This document shows positions 57,208 through 64,000 of a stretch of 64,000 nucleotides of DNA, one piece after another. This DNA comes from Huintestinicola sp050874005 (GTDB lineage: Bacteria; Bacillota; Clostridia; Oscillospirales; Ruminococcaceae). Where the stretch lies: assembly GCF_050874005.1 (NCBI RefSeq), contig NZ_JBNMJV010000005.1, positions 1 to 64,000 of the forward strand, written 5' to 3'. A program made the translations under genes and the position numbers. Under the pieces are notes generated by a model that made no database searches, had not been told where the DNA came from, and saw only the letters and a list, made by a program, of their open reading frames with translations. The first letter of the stretch is position 1, and the number at the start of each line of letters is the position of its first letter.

Positions 57208-59484
57208 TCAAGCTTTGCTCTCTGCCTCCTCAAGACTGCCATATCCGTACATCTTGACCGACCTCTCCATTATCATACGGGCAAGATTTTTCTCCTCATT
57301 GCTTACCGAAACGATAAATCTTCCGTACAGCTTCAAGGTCATATCCGAATAAGTGGAAAGCTCGCCCCTGAGATAAGTCTCGTAAGAAGTCATAAAGGGA
57401 GTGTCCTCGTATGTGTGAATGACCCTCGCCTCACCTGCAAGCTTCGGGAACTGAGCCGCAAATTCCTCCATCCAGCCCACCTGAATGGAGATAATGGCTT
57501 CTCTGAGCGCCGCCTTTTCTTCGGAAATTTCGGGCAGACTTTCTTTTACCTCCGCAAATCTCGCAGGAGCGGTAGACTCCATCATATATCCGTACTTTTC
57601 ACGAATGGGGTTTCTGCCGTCCTCGAGAGCCGCCCTGAAATCAAGGAGCAGCGACCGCAAAAGCTCCTCACTCCAGCAGTAATACTGACTTCTCCGCATA
57701 ATGGAAAAGGTCTCCCAGTCGTCCTGACAGTCGGCTCTGCCGCCCTCGTTCTGCACCTTGTCGAACCATTCCCACTCCATCGAGATTATTTCCTCGGAAA
57801 TAATAACTCTGTCCGCAAATGCGGAGACCTCCTCCGCAAGCTGAGGAAGATAATCCTCCTTGCTGTCCGTGATAAGCTGATGACCCACCTCGTCAGCCAA
57901 AATGCGGCATATTCCCTCAATGTTATTTTGAACATCAATACCACTTGAGATATCCCGTATCATTCCGGCAATTTCTCCGAGACGGGGGAGCTGCTCCGTA
58001 CTCCTAAAAAGCCACTTGCAGTAAGGAGCAAATTTTTTACACAGTATATGCGCCGCCCGTGCCGCACTCTGCATAAAGTCGCTCAGAGCCACAAATGCCG
58101 CAGCATTGTCTCCACGCTTTACCGCCCTGGGGTAATTGTACTGACCGCTCTGCCCCGCAAGAGCAAGCTGCTGAGCCAGCTTTTTGAGCCTTGCCGCCTC
58201 GGGCTGACCCACTCTTATCCTTCTGCGGATATCCTCAAACTCACCCGAATAGTCCATATACACCTCGCCGTTCACAGCGCAGGCAAGCAGCGAGTCATCT
58301 GTACTAAGCCATTCCTCAAGCCCCTCGGGAACACGACCGCAGCCCGTAAATTTCCGCAGGAAATCGGAAATCCGCACAACACCCGTCCGACCCGTTCCGT
58401 GAGGTGTGATAAGCCGCTTCATACCCATATAAGTCTTGGGCAGCAGTTCATATGCCGCCTGCAGCTCCGTACCTATTTTGTCATAAGTCTCATCGTCAAC
58501 CCATATCACAAATGAAGGACCGAAATCGTGGTCAGCGGAAAGCTCATCATCAAACCCTAAGCATTCCGAACCCTCTCCCGCAAGTCCGCAGGCAATTTTG
58601 TCAAGATACTCGGAGAAATTTCTTTTTAGCATTGGTCTGCCGAAGGCTTCAAAATACCTCCTGCAAAGTTCCGCACCCTTTAAAACGGGTCTGCCGCCCG
58701 ACTTTTCATAAGCCGCCGACAGATTTCCCATAACCGTATCGTAAAAATTATTCCTGCCCATATGAAGCTCAATTTCCGATAAAGCCGCCTCATAATACTC
58801 CGCCGCTTCGGCATATTTTTCCTCATTAAAAAGTATGTCTCCCATAGCAGCTAAAGCTGCGCTGTAATGGAAATCGGAAGGAGACCGCCCCTTGAAAATT
58901 TCCATAGCGGGAGCAAGAATTTCCTTTGCCCTGCCGCAGTCGTGAAGCCTTATAAGGCATACCGCAAGGTTAGAACGGGAAATAGCCGAACGTATCTCAC
59001 CGTCGGGGGAACGCTCCGCAATTTCCAGAGCATTTTCAAGGCAGCCCTTTGCTTCTTCCCACCTTCCTGCCTCCTGATGAAGCAGGGAGAGATTATTGTA
59101 ATAGCTTGCAAACAGACCTTCCTCCTCGGGCAGCTTTGCAAGAATATTCCAAATTTTGTCATAATATTCATAAGCCTCGGACAGCTTTCCCGAAGCCCTG
59201 CACGCATTTGCGGAATTGAGCAGCGCCGCACATCTTCGGGGCGTTTCCCCTTCCCCGATAATATCAAGCAGCTCCTCGGAGCGGCGGCAGCACTCGAGGG
59301 ACTGCTCAAATTTTCCGCAGTCACGGTAAAATCCTGCCAGCTCGTTGTAAATTGTTATCTCAATATCCGTCCTGCCCTGGCTGTGTGCCTGCTCAAGACA
59401 GGCGTTCATATAATCCTCAGCCTCGTCAAGTCTGCACTCGTGAAGCAGTTCATCAATTTTCTGAAGTATCTCGTCCACGTTCAT
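57208..59484 (-). CDS. TPR - DUF4037 (nucleotidyltransferase-like) - DUF4125 fusion protein
   Basis: About 758 aa from the ATG at 59484 (GGAGG 7 nt upstream). TPR-type helix pairs fill about 1-290 (YNELAGFYRDCGKFEQSLE, YYNNLSLLHQEAGRWEEAKG, MGDILFNEEKYAEAAEYYEAAL). DUF4037 follows (about 300-560) with GEGSECLGFDDELSADHDFGPSFVIW, where Asp318/Asp320 match a nucleotidyltransferase-like D-x-D. The C-terminal DUF4125 (about 560-755) has EWEWFDKVQNEGGRADCQDDWETFSIMRRSQ and MEEFAAQFPKLAGEARVIHTYEDTPFMTSYETYLRGEL. Predicted cytoplasmic; the reaction is unknown. Confidence 0.85.
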   Translation of the reverse strand: MNVDEILQKIDELLHECRLDEAEDYMNACLEQAHSQGRTDIEITIYNELAGFYRDCGKFEQSLECCRRSEELLDIIGEGETPRRCAALLNSANACRASGKLSEAYEYYDKIWNILAKLPEEEGLFASYYNNLSLLHQEAGRWEEAKGCLENALEIAERSPDGEIRSAISRSNLAVCLIRLHDCGRAKEILAPAMEIFKGRSPSDFHYSAALAAMGDILFNEEKYAEAAEYYEAALSEIELHMGRNNFYDTVMGNLSAAYEKSGGRPVLKGAELCRRYFEAFGRPMLKRNFSEYLDKIACGLAGEGSECLGFDDELSADHDFGPSFVIWVDDETYDKIGTELQAAYELLPKTYMGMKRLITPHGTGRTGVVRISDFLRKFTGCGRVPEGLEEWLSTDDSLLACAVNGEVYMDYSGEFEDIRRRIRVGQPEAARLKKLAQQLALAGQSGQYNYPRAVKRGDNAAAFVALSDFMQSAARAAHILCKKFAPYCKWLFRSTEQLPRLGEIAGMIRDISSGIDVQNNIEGICRILADEVGHQLITDSKEDYLPQLAEEVSAFADRVIISEEIISMEWEWFDKVQNEGGRADCQDDWETFSIMRRSQYYCWSEELLRSLLLDFRAALEDGRNPIREKYGYMMESTAPARFAEVKESLPEISEEKAALREAIISIQVGWMEEFAAQFPKLAGEARVIHTYEDTPFMTSYETYLRGELSTYSDMTLKLYGRFIVSVSNEEKNLARMIMERSVKMYGYGSLEEAESKA

Positions 59485-59499
59485 AAAACTACCTCCTTG

Positions 59500-59532
59500 A
59501 AAAATCGCCTGCACCCCAAAAGAGCGCAGGCG
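59500..59532 (-). terminator. Terminator/attenuator between smsB-like gene and TPR gene
   Basis: Minus strand: CGCCTGC (59532-59526) / GCAGGCG (59512-59506) with ATTTTTC tail ending at 59500. It lies only 7 bp after the SufBD stop and just before the TPR gene's RBS. Confidence 0.82.
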
Positions 59533-59538
59533 GAAAAC

Positions 59539-60459
59539 TCACTTCAAAAATCCGTCAATTATCTTCCTTTCCGCCTCTTCCTCGGTGAGACCGAGAGTAC
59601 GGAGCTTGATTATCTGTTCACCTGCTATCTTGCCTATAGCCGCCTCGTGGATAAGTGAAGCGTCAAGGCTTGAAGCATTCAGAGCGGGAGCGGCGTTCAC
59701 CCTGCCGTTGTCCGCAAGAATAGCGTCGCATTCGGAATGACCCGTGCAGCGGCAGTTACCGTTAATGACCGACTTGTACTCCTGAAAGGAATTTCCCTTT
59801 GCCACCGAACGTGAAACAAGGTCAACACCGCTGTCGTCACCGTCAAGGGTAACGTCAAAAACAGACCTTGCAGTCTCGCTTTTGTCGGTCATAAGCCTTT
59901 CTCTTATCACAAGCTTAGCTCCTGCGCCAAGACGTGCGGAGGTGGAGCGGTCGGAGCTTGTAACGCCGCTTATCTGGATAGTGTCCATCTCCATATAGGA
60001 GTTTTCGCCCATAGTAACATCGGTAACGGGATTTATCCGCTTAGCGCCGCTGCCCTTGCCCGTACCGATGTGCTTTTCCTTGTAAAGCACCCTTGCATTT
60101 TTGCCGATGAAGAAGCGGTGTATGCCGTTGTGCCTCGATTCCTCCTCGTCATCGCTGTGAACGCCGCAGCCTGCCACGATAATAACATCTGCCCCGTCCT
60201 CAACGATAAAATCGTTGTATACAAGGTCGTCCACGCCGCCCTTTGTAATGCAGGCAGGGATATAAACCGTTTCCTTCTGAGCCTTTGCGCTTATCCTGAT
60301 GACAATGCCGGGGTTGTCGGTCTTAGGCTCTATCTTTATATTCTCCGAGGACTGCCTGCCTGCGCAGCCGCTGTCCTCTCTTATATTGTAAGCTCCCTTG
60401 AAGCTGCCTCCGTCCCAGTCGGAAACGACTTTAAGAAGCTGACCCGTGATCTCGTTCAT
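59539..60459 (-). CDS. SufB/SufD-family Fe-S cluster scaffold component
   Basis: 306 aa. A right-handed beta-helix protein with the family ending CTGHSECDAILADNGRVNAAPALNASSLDASLIHEAAIGKIAGEQI. Only one SufB/D paralog is present, 3 bp after sufC, giving a minimal two-gene system (SufBC or SmsCB type); SufS, SufU and SufE are not nearby. The role is Fe-S cluster assembly by analogy. Confidence 0.88.
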   Translation of the reverse strand: MNEITGQLLKVVSDWDGGSFKGAYNIREDSGCAGRQSSENIKIEPKTDNPGIVIRISAKAQKETVYIPACITKGGVDDLVYNDFIVEDGADVIIVAGCGVHSDDEEESRHNGIHRFFIGKNARVLYKEKHIGTGKGSGAKRINPVTDVTMGENSYMEMDTIQISGVTSSDRSTSARLGAGAKLVIRERLMTDKSETARSVFDVTLDGDDSGVDLVSRSVAKGNSFQEYKSVINGNCRCTGHSECDAILADNGRVNAAPALNASSLDASLIHEAAIGKIAGEQIIKLRTLGLTEEEAERKIIDGFLK

Positions 60460-60462
60460 AGT

Positions 60463-61197
60463 TTAACATTCCTCTTTTCTTGTCCTGCCCAAAGGACATT
60501 TTGACTTTGTATCGCCCTTTAAGATACGGGGCAGAATGTCCTCTCTGCTGCCCTGCGCCGTGACCTTGCCGTCGGCAATGACCGCAATGTGATCGGCTAT
60601 CTCCATTATCCTTTCCTGATGGGAAATTACCAGCAGGGAGCGGCTGCCCTCGCTTTTGAGCCGTTCAAATGCGCTGATAAGATTAGAAAAGCTCCACAGG
60701 TCAATGCCTGCCTCGGGCTCGTCAAAAACCAGCATATCCGCATTTTTCCTTGCAAGCACCGTAGCTATCTCAATGCGCTTGCTCTCGCCGCCCGAAAGAC
60801 TTGAGTCCGCCTCTCTGTCCATATATTCCCTTGCGCACAGTCCCACTTCTCCGAGAAGGGAGCAGATCCTTTCTTCGCTGAGCTTTTCCTCGGCGGAAAG
60901 CTCCAGCAGGTCTCTTACGGTAAGCCCCTTAAATCTCACAGGCTGCTGAAATGCATATGCAACGCCCTTTTTCGCCCTTTCGGTAATGTCCAGGGAGGTG
61001 ATGTTCTCCCCGTTTAAAATAATGCTGCCGCCGCAGGGCTCGTACAGACCTGCGATTATCTTTGCAAGAGAGGTTTTTCCCCCTCCGTTTGGACCCGTTA
61101 CAACAGTAAGCTTTCCGTCGGGAACGGTAAGGTCGATGCCTTTCAGTATCTCTTCGCCCTCGGGAAGCCGCCAGCGTATATCTTTAAGTTCGAGCAT
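60463..61197 (-). CDS. sufC: Fe-S cluster assembly ATPase SufC
   Basis: 244 aa from the ATG at 61197 (GGAAG 6 nt upstream); an upstream reading to 61266 would translate the promoter region. Walker A GPNGGGKT (35-42), signature LSGGESKRIEIA, Walker B MLVFDEPEAGID, and H-loop VISHQ. Typical SufC length. Drives the SufBD scaffold. Confidence 0.96.
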   Translation of the reverse strand: MLELKDIRWRLPEGEEILKGIDLTVPDGKLTVVTGPNGGGKTSLAKIIAGLYEPCGGSIILNGENITSLDITERAKKGVAYAFQQPVRFKGLTVRDLLELSAEEKLSEERICSLLGEVGLCAREYMDREADSSLSGGESKRIEIATVLARKNADMLVFDEPEAGIDLWSFSNLISAFERLKSEGSRSLLVISHQERIMEIADHIAVIADGKVTAQGSREDILPRILKGDTKSKCPLGRTRKEEC

Positions 61198-61271
61198 TTT
61201 TTTCTTCCTTTCGTTATATATGTGTATCTCTCCGCCGAAGGCCGAGAGACAGTAATTTCTTTCCAAGTATA

Positions 61272-61300
61272 ATTATACTATGCAGATATAATTTTGTCAA
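61272..61300 (-). promoter_or_regulatory. sigma-A promoter of sufC-sufBD
   Basis: Minus strand: TTGACA (61300-61295), 17 bp, TATAAT (61277-61272). Confidence 0.9.
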
Positions 61301-61584
61301 TATAGGGAGCCTGCAGAAAGTATGAATATAGTGTTAATCGCCGCTTCTCCGATAAATACCTTTTTGATACGGACAATGAATATTCTTTAAATATTTTTCT
61401 TGACTTTCATAAAAAAATATGGTACTATTTATTATGCTTTAGAGCTTGACATAGCTGTGCGTTCAGGCGCTGTGCCGCAGGAGATGCACAGCAGTATTAT
61501 TGCAAACGACAGCAGCAATTAACGTCTCGTGTCTCCGATTTTTGAGAGAACGTTTACAAACTGAGATCAAGGAGGAAAAATTTT
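61301..61584 (+). other. Divergent region and long leader of the lipoprotein gene
   Basis: No gene seen. Contains the lipoprotein promoter at 61400-61428 and an untranslated leader of about 150 nt with repeated GCTGTGC strings (about 61450 and 61471) and a CTGTGC/GCACAG hairpin (about 61472-61493). RBS AAGGAGG at 61570-61576. Confidence 0.5.
61400..61428 (+). promoter_or_regulatory. Promoter of the lipoprotein gene
   Basis: TTGACT (61400-61405), 17 bp, TACTAT (61423-61428). Confidence 0.55.
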
Positions 61585-62541
61585 ATGAAAAAAAGTATTA
61601 TAACAACGGCGATGGCTTTGGGAATGGCGCTGCTGTGCTGCAGCTGCGGAGGCTCGGGTACAGCGGAGCAGTCCCCACAGACCGATAATACAGTTCAGAG
61701 CGCAGAGAATGTACAGACTCAGGATAATGCAGTTCCTTCTTTTATCTCCGAGGCTGAAGCCGCAAACAGGCTGGACGCTCTGGTTGAAAAGTACGGCAAA
61801 ACAGCGGTAAAGACAGACTATTTATTTAAGGACGGCACCACGTCAAGCGAATATTATTATAAAGACGCAGAACGTTATGTTTACGAGTTAGGAGACTATG
61901 TGTATATCGACGAAGACGGTGAGATATACGGCTTTGATGACAATGTTTCGCTGCCGTTCAGAACGATATTTGTAGGCGATGGCTGTTATGAAGAATACAG
62001 GAGCGCAGCAGAGCTGGCAGAAGTATTCCAGTATGGAGAAACCGAAGAGATCACATCGCAGAAAACGGAAAACGGTGTAACTGTTATTGAGAGCACTTAT
62101 CCTAAGGAAGCAGATACTGCGTTTTATGCATCGCTTGGATATACCGATGACGAGGTAGACAGCTACAAATACGTATATGAATTTGATGAAAGCACAAAGG
62201 AGCTTAAAAGCTTAAGATCATATATTGTGAAAGACGGACAGGATAGTCTTATTATTGATATGGTCATTGTTCCCGACTGTGAGGAATATGTTCCCGATGA
62301 ACAGCTGCGTGCGGAAATTTTCGGCGATGACAGCAGAACGCTGACAGTTATTGCAGCTCCCGGTACAGATGATGAAAAAACATTTACTCAGACAGTCAAA
62401 AAGGGCAGCGCTATCCAGGTCGTTGCGTCTTTGATATATGAGCAGAAGCTCTATACCGATAAGGAATGTACCGTAGAATTATCCGATGACGGATTAGACA
62501 GAATGGCAGATCAGACAGTTTATATGAAGAAAGCAGAGTGA
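61585..62541 (+). CDS. Secreted lipoprotein of unknown function
   Basis: 318 aa. Lipoprotein signal MKKSIITTAMALGMALLCCSCGG with Cys21 as likely lipid site, a Gln/Asn/Thr-rich linker (about 25-52), then a mixed alpha/beta domain with many Asp/Glu/Tyr residues (YKDAERYVYELGDYVYIDEDGEIYGFDD). A C-terminal region (about 245-318: TLTVIAAPGTDDEKTFTQTVKKGSAIQVVASL) resembles a small beta domain. No family recognised. Monocistronic, with a terminator. Confidence 0.8.
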   Translation: MKKSIITTAMALGMALLCCSCGGSGTAEQSPQTDNTVQSAENVQTQDNAVPSFISEAEAANRLDALVEKYGKTAVKTDYLFKDGTTSSEYYYKDAERYVYELGDYVYIDEDGEIYGFDDNVSLPFRTIFVGDGCYEEYRSAAELAEVFQYGETEEITSQKTENGVTVIESTYPKEADTAFYASLGYTDDEVDSYKYVYEFDESTKELKSLRSYIVKDGQDSLIIDMVIVPDCEEYVPDEQLRAEIFGDDSRTLTVIAAPGTDDEKTFTQTVKKGSAIQVVASLIYEQKLYTDKECTVELSDDGLDRMADQTVYMKKAE

Positions 62542-62576
62542 CGTGCTGAACTGACGTCGGAAAGAAATTTTATACA

Positions 62577-62611
62577 AAGCGGCTGAGAGCGATCTCTGCC
62601 GCTTCTTTTTT
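62577..62611 (+). terminator. Terminator of the lipoprotein gene
   Basis: Stem AAGCGGC (62577-62583) / GCCGCTT (62598-62604) with inner AGAG..CTCT, followed by CTTTTTT. Confidence 0.9.
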
Positions 62612-62648
62612 CAATAAATATTTTCCGAAAAAACTTTGCAAATATCTA

Positions 62649-62677
62649 TTCCATTTTGAGAAAAAATATGATATAAT
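62649..62677 (+). promoter_or_regulatory. Promoter of the flippase gene
   Basis: Extended -10 TGA-TATAAT (62669-62677), weak -35 TTCCAT 17 bp upstream (62649-62654). Confidence 0.5.
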
Positions 62678-62719
62678 TACAATATCTATAAATTTGCAGG
62701 CAAATCGGGAGAAACAAAA

Positions 62720-64000
62720 ATGAACAAATACAAAAAGCTAATGGGCAACACGCTTATATTCGGCATAGGCAGCTTCGGAGCAAAGTTCCTGGGCTTCTTT
62801 ATGACAATGCTCTACACCCGCTGTATGACCGAGGCGGAGTATTCAACGGCGGATCTTCTTTATAATACGGTAAACGTCCTTGTTCCGCTGGTAACGTTCA
62901 GTATGGCGGACGCCGTGATACGTTTCGGAATGGATAAGGACTATGACCCCCGAAAGGTCTTTACGGGAGCGAACGTCAGCGTGCTTCTCGGTATGACTAT
63001 CTTTATGCTCTTTACCCCCTTCATCGGGAAGAACGAAACTATCGGTGCATATACCTTCCTGCTATACATTTACTGCTATTTCTCCTGCTTCAGGCAGATG
63101 GCTTCGCAGTTTGTGAGAGCAAGAGGATACGTAAAGCTTTTCGCTGCCGACGGAATACTCACCGTCCTTGTGCAGGTCATAAGCAACCTGGTTCTCATAT
63201 GGGGCTTGAAGCTTGGTGTCACAGGCTATGTGGTCTCCTTTGTTATCTCCGACGTAAGCTCCCTGCTTTTCCTTACAGCTGTTGCAGGGCTTCACAAATA
63301 TGTTGACGCATTTTATATCGACAAAAATGTTATAAAGGAAATGCTGAGATTTTCCGCTCCTCTTATCCCTACCTATCTTCTCTGGTGGGTGACTTCCGCT
63401 TCGGACAGATGGTTTGTCATCAATATGGTGGGAGAAACGGAAAACGGTATCTATTCCATTGCCTATAAGCTCCCCACCCTCCTTATGCTTGTTACCACAA
63501 TGTTCTATCAGGCGTGGCAGATGTCCTCCATCGAGGAGCGCAACAGCAGAGGTCTGGGAACATTCTACGAGACCGTGTTCGGGGCATATTCCTCTCTGCT
63601 CTATATCGCCGCCGCAGGACTTATTATGCTCTGTAAGCCCCTTACCCTTATCCTTACGGGAACCGCCGAGGGAAGCCGTTTTAAAGAGGCGCAGACCTTT
63701 ACTCCCGTGCTCATAATCGCAATGGTATTCCAGTGCTTCTGTCAGTTTCTTTCATCGGTCTACACCACCAAAAAGCGCTCGGTAAATTCCTGCGCCACAG
63801 CCTTTGTTGCCGCTGCTGTGAATATAATCCTTAATTTCCTGCTCATACCTCAGTACGGCGTCTGGGGAGCGGCAATTGCCACCGCAGCGTCCTATTTCGC
63901 CTGCTTTGCGGTCAGACTTTTTGACGCAAGAAAGTTTATATTCTTTAAGGTGGATTATTTCCGCTTTCTGGTAAATACTGTAATAATCCTTTTTATGTGC
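62720..64000 (+). CDS. Polysaccharide/lipid-linked-sugar flippase (Wzx/MATE-like), 3' truncated by window end
   Basis: Open from the ATG at 62720 to the window edge (427 codons, no stop). Translation gives a polytopic membrane protein beginning NKYKKLMGNTLIFGIGSFGAKFLGFF with about ten to twelve helices, a first-half motif FRQMASQFVRARG and a second-half RFSAPLIPTYLLWWVTSASDRWF. These fit oligosaccharide flippases of the polysaccharide-transport family (MOP superfamily, as Wzx/RfbX and MurJ). Likely moves lipid-linked cell-surface sugars. RBS weak (GGGAGAAAC). Confidence 0.85.
   Translation, partial: MNKYKKLMGNTLIFGIGSFGAKFLGFFMTMLYTRCMTEAEYSTADLLYNTVNVLVPLVTFSMADAVIRFGMDKDYDPRKVFTGANVSVLLGMTIFMLFTPFIGKNETIGAYTFLLYIYCYFSCFRQMASQFVRARGYVKLFAADGILTVLVQVISNLVLIWGLKLGVTGYVVSFVISDVSSLLFLTAVAGLHKYVDAFYIDKNVIKEMLRFSAPLIPTYLLWWVTSASDRWFVINMVGETENGIYSIAYKLPTLLMLVTTMFYQAWQMSSIEERNSRGLGTFYETVFGAYSSLLYIAAAGLIMLCKPLTLILTGTAEGSRFKEAQTFTPVLIIAMVFQCFCQFLSSVYTTKKRSVNSCATAFVAAAVNIILNFLLIPQYGVWGAAIATAASYFACFAVRLFDARKFIFFKVDYFRFLVNTVIILFMC

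Overview
The window looks like part of the chromosome of an anaerobic, flagellated, probably spore-forming member of the Clostridia, most likely of the Ruminococcus/Oscillospiraceae type. This is inferred from the combined flagellar and chemotaxis operon with CheC, CheD and FliY, HrcA/CIRCE heat-shock control, SpoIID-family proteins, a two-gene SUF-like iron-sulfur system, and strong sigma-A promoters (TTGACA, 17 bp, TATAAT, often with an extended -10 TGn). Gene density is high. I saw no tRNA, rRNA or CRISPR array.

Layout. 1-2.5 kb: a DEAD-box RNA helicase (-) and a small NrdD-tail-like protein (+). 2.6-6.2 kb: a heat-shock region with two near-identical small heat-shock genes behind two overlapping CIRCE-like sites, then groES-groEL behind a perfect CIRCE. 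6.2-6.45 kb: an AT-rich inverted-repeat element. 6.46-33.0 kb: one unidirectional (-) superoperon of about 29 genes: flgB flgC fliE fliF fliG fliH fliI fliJ fliK flgD, a TIGR02530-type gene, flgE flbD motA motB fliM fliY cheY fliO fliP fliQ fliR flhB flhA fliA, two rod genes, cheC cheD. It encodes basal body, export gate, hook, stator, switch, sigma-28 and part of the CheC/CheD/CheY adaptation system. fliL, flhF, flhG, flagellin, cheA and cheW are not here. A sigma-A-like promoter lies upstream of flgB.

33.5-36.2 kb: a two-gene operon of an orphan sugar-type binding lipoprotein and a membrane HD-GYP protein (predicted c-di-GMP phosphodiesterase). 36.3-43.1 kb: rpmB, a small FliD-like protein, spoIID (-), a multi-pass membrane protein behind a possibly structured leader, a lipoprotein, yqhQ and prmC. 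43.1-46.4 kb (-): a three-gene cluster with two peptidoglycan-binding-repeat proteins, one carrying a SpoIID-like domain. 46.6-47.6 kb: rplM-rpsI with a probable L13 leader. 47.6-48.3 kb: the scar of an integrated element (truncated integrase plus relaxase fragment). 48.35-52.0 kb: a GntR(YtrA-like)-ABC-permease-permease-CPBP operon with a perfect palindromic operator on its promoter. 52.1-55.3 kb (-): two secreted proteins, one built from seven copies of an unrecognised repeat of about 58 residues. 55.5-57.0 kb: DUF3783, PHP and C_GCAxxG_C_C genes. 57.2-61.2 kb (-): a TPR-DUF4037-DUF4125 protein and a SufC/SufBD pair. 61.6-64.0 kb: a lipoprotein and the 5' part of a polysaccharide flippase gene that runs off the window.

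The genes meet around motility and its control. The flagellar operon supplies the motor, the HD-GYP protein may tune c-di-GMP in response to a bound ligand, and the FliD-like protein may be an extra filament or hook factor. The best candidates for undescribed biology are the binding-protein/HD-GYP module, the FliY linker with two internal switch-docking motifs, the SpoIID-like/peptidoglycan-binding trio, the seven-repeat surface protein, and the TPR-DUF4037-DUF4125 fusion.
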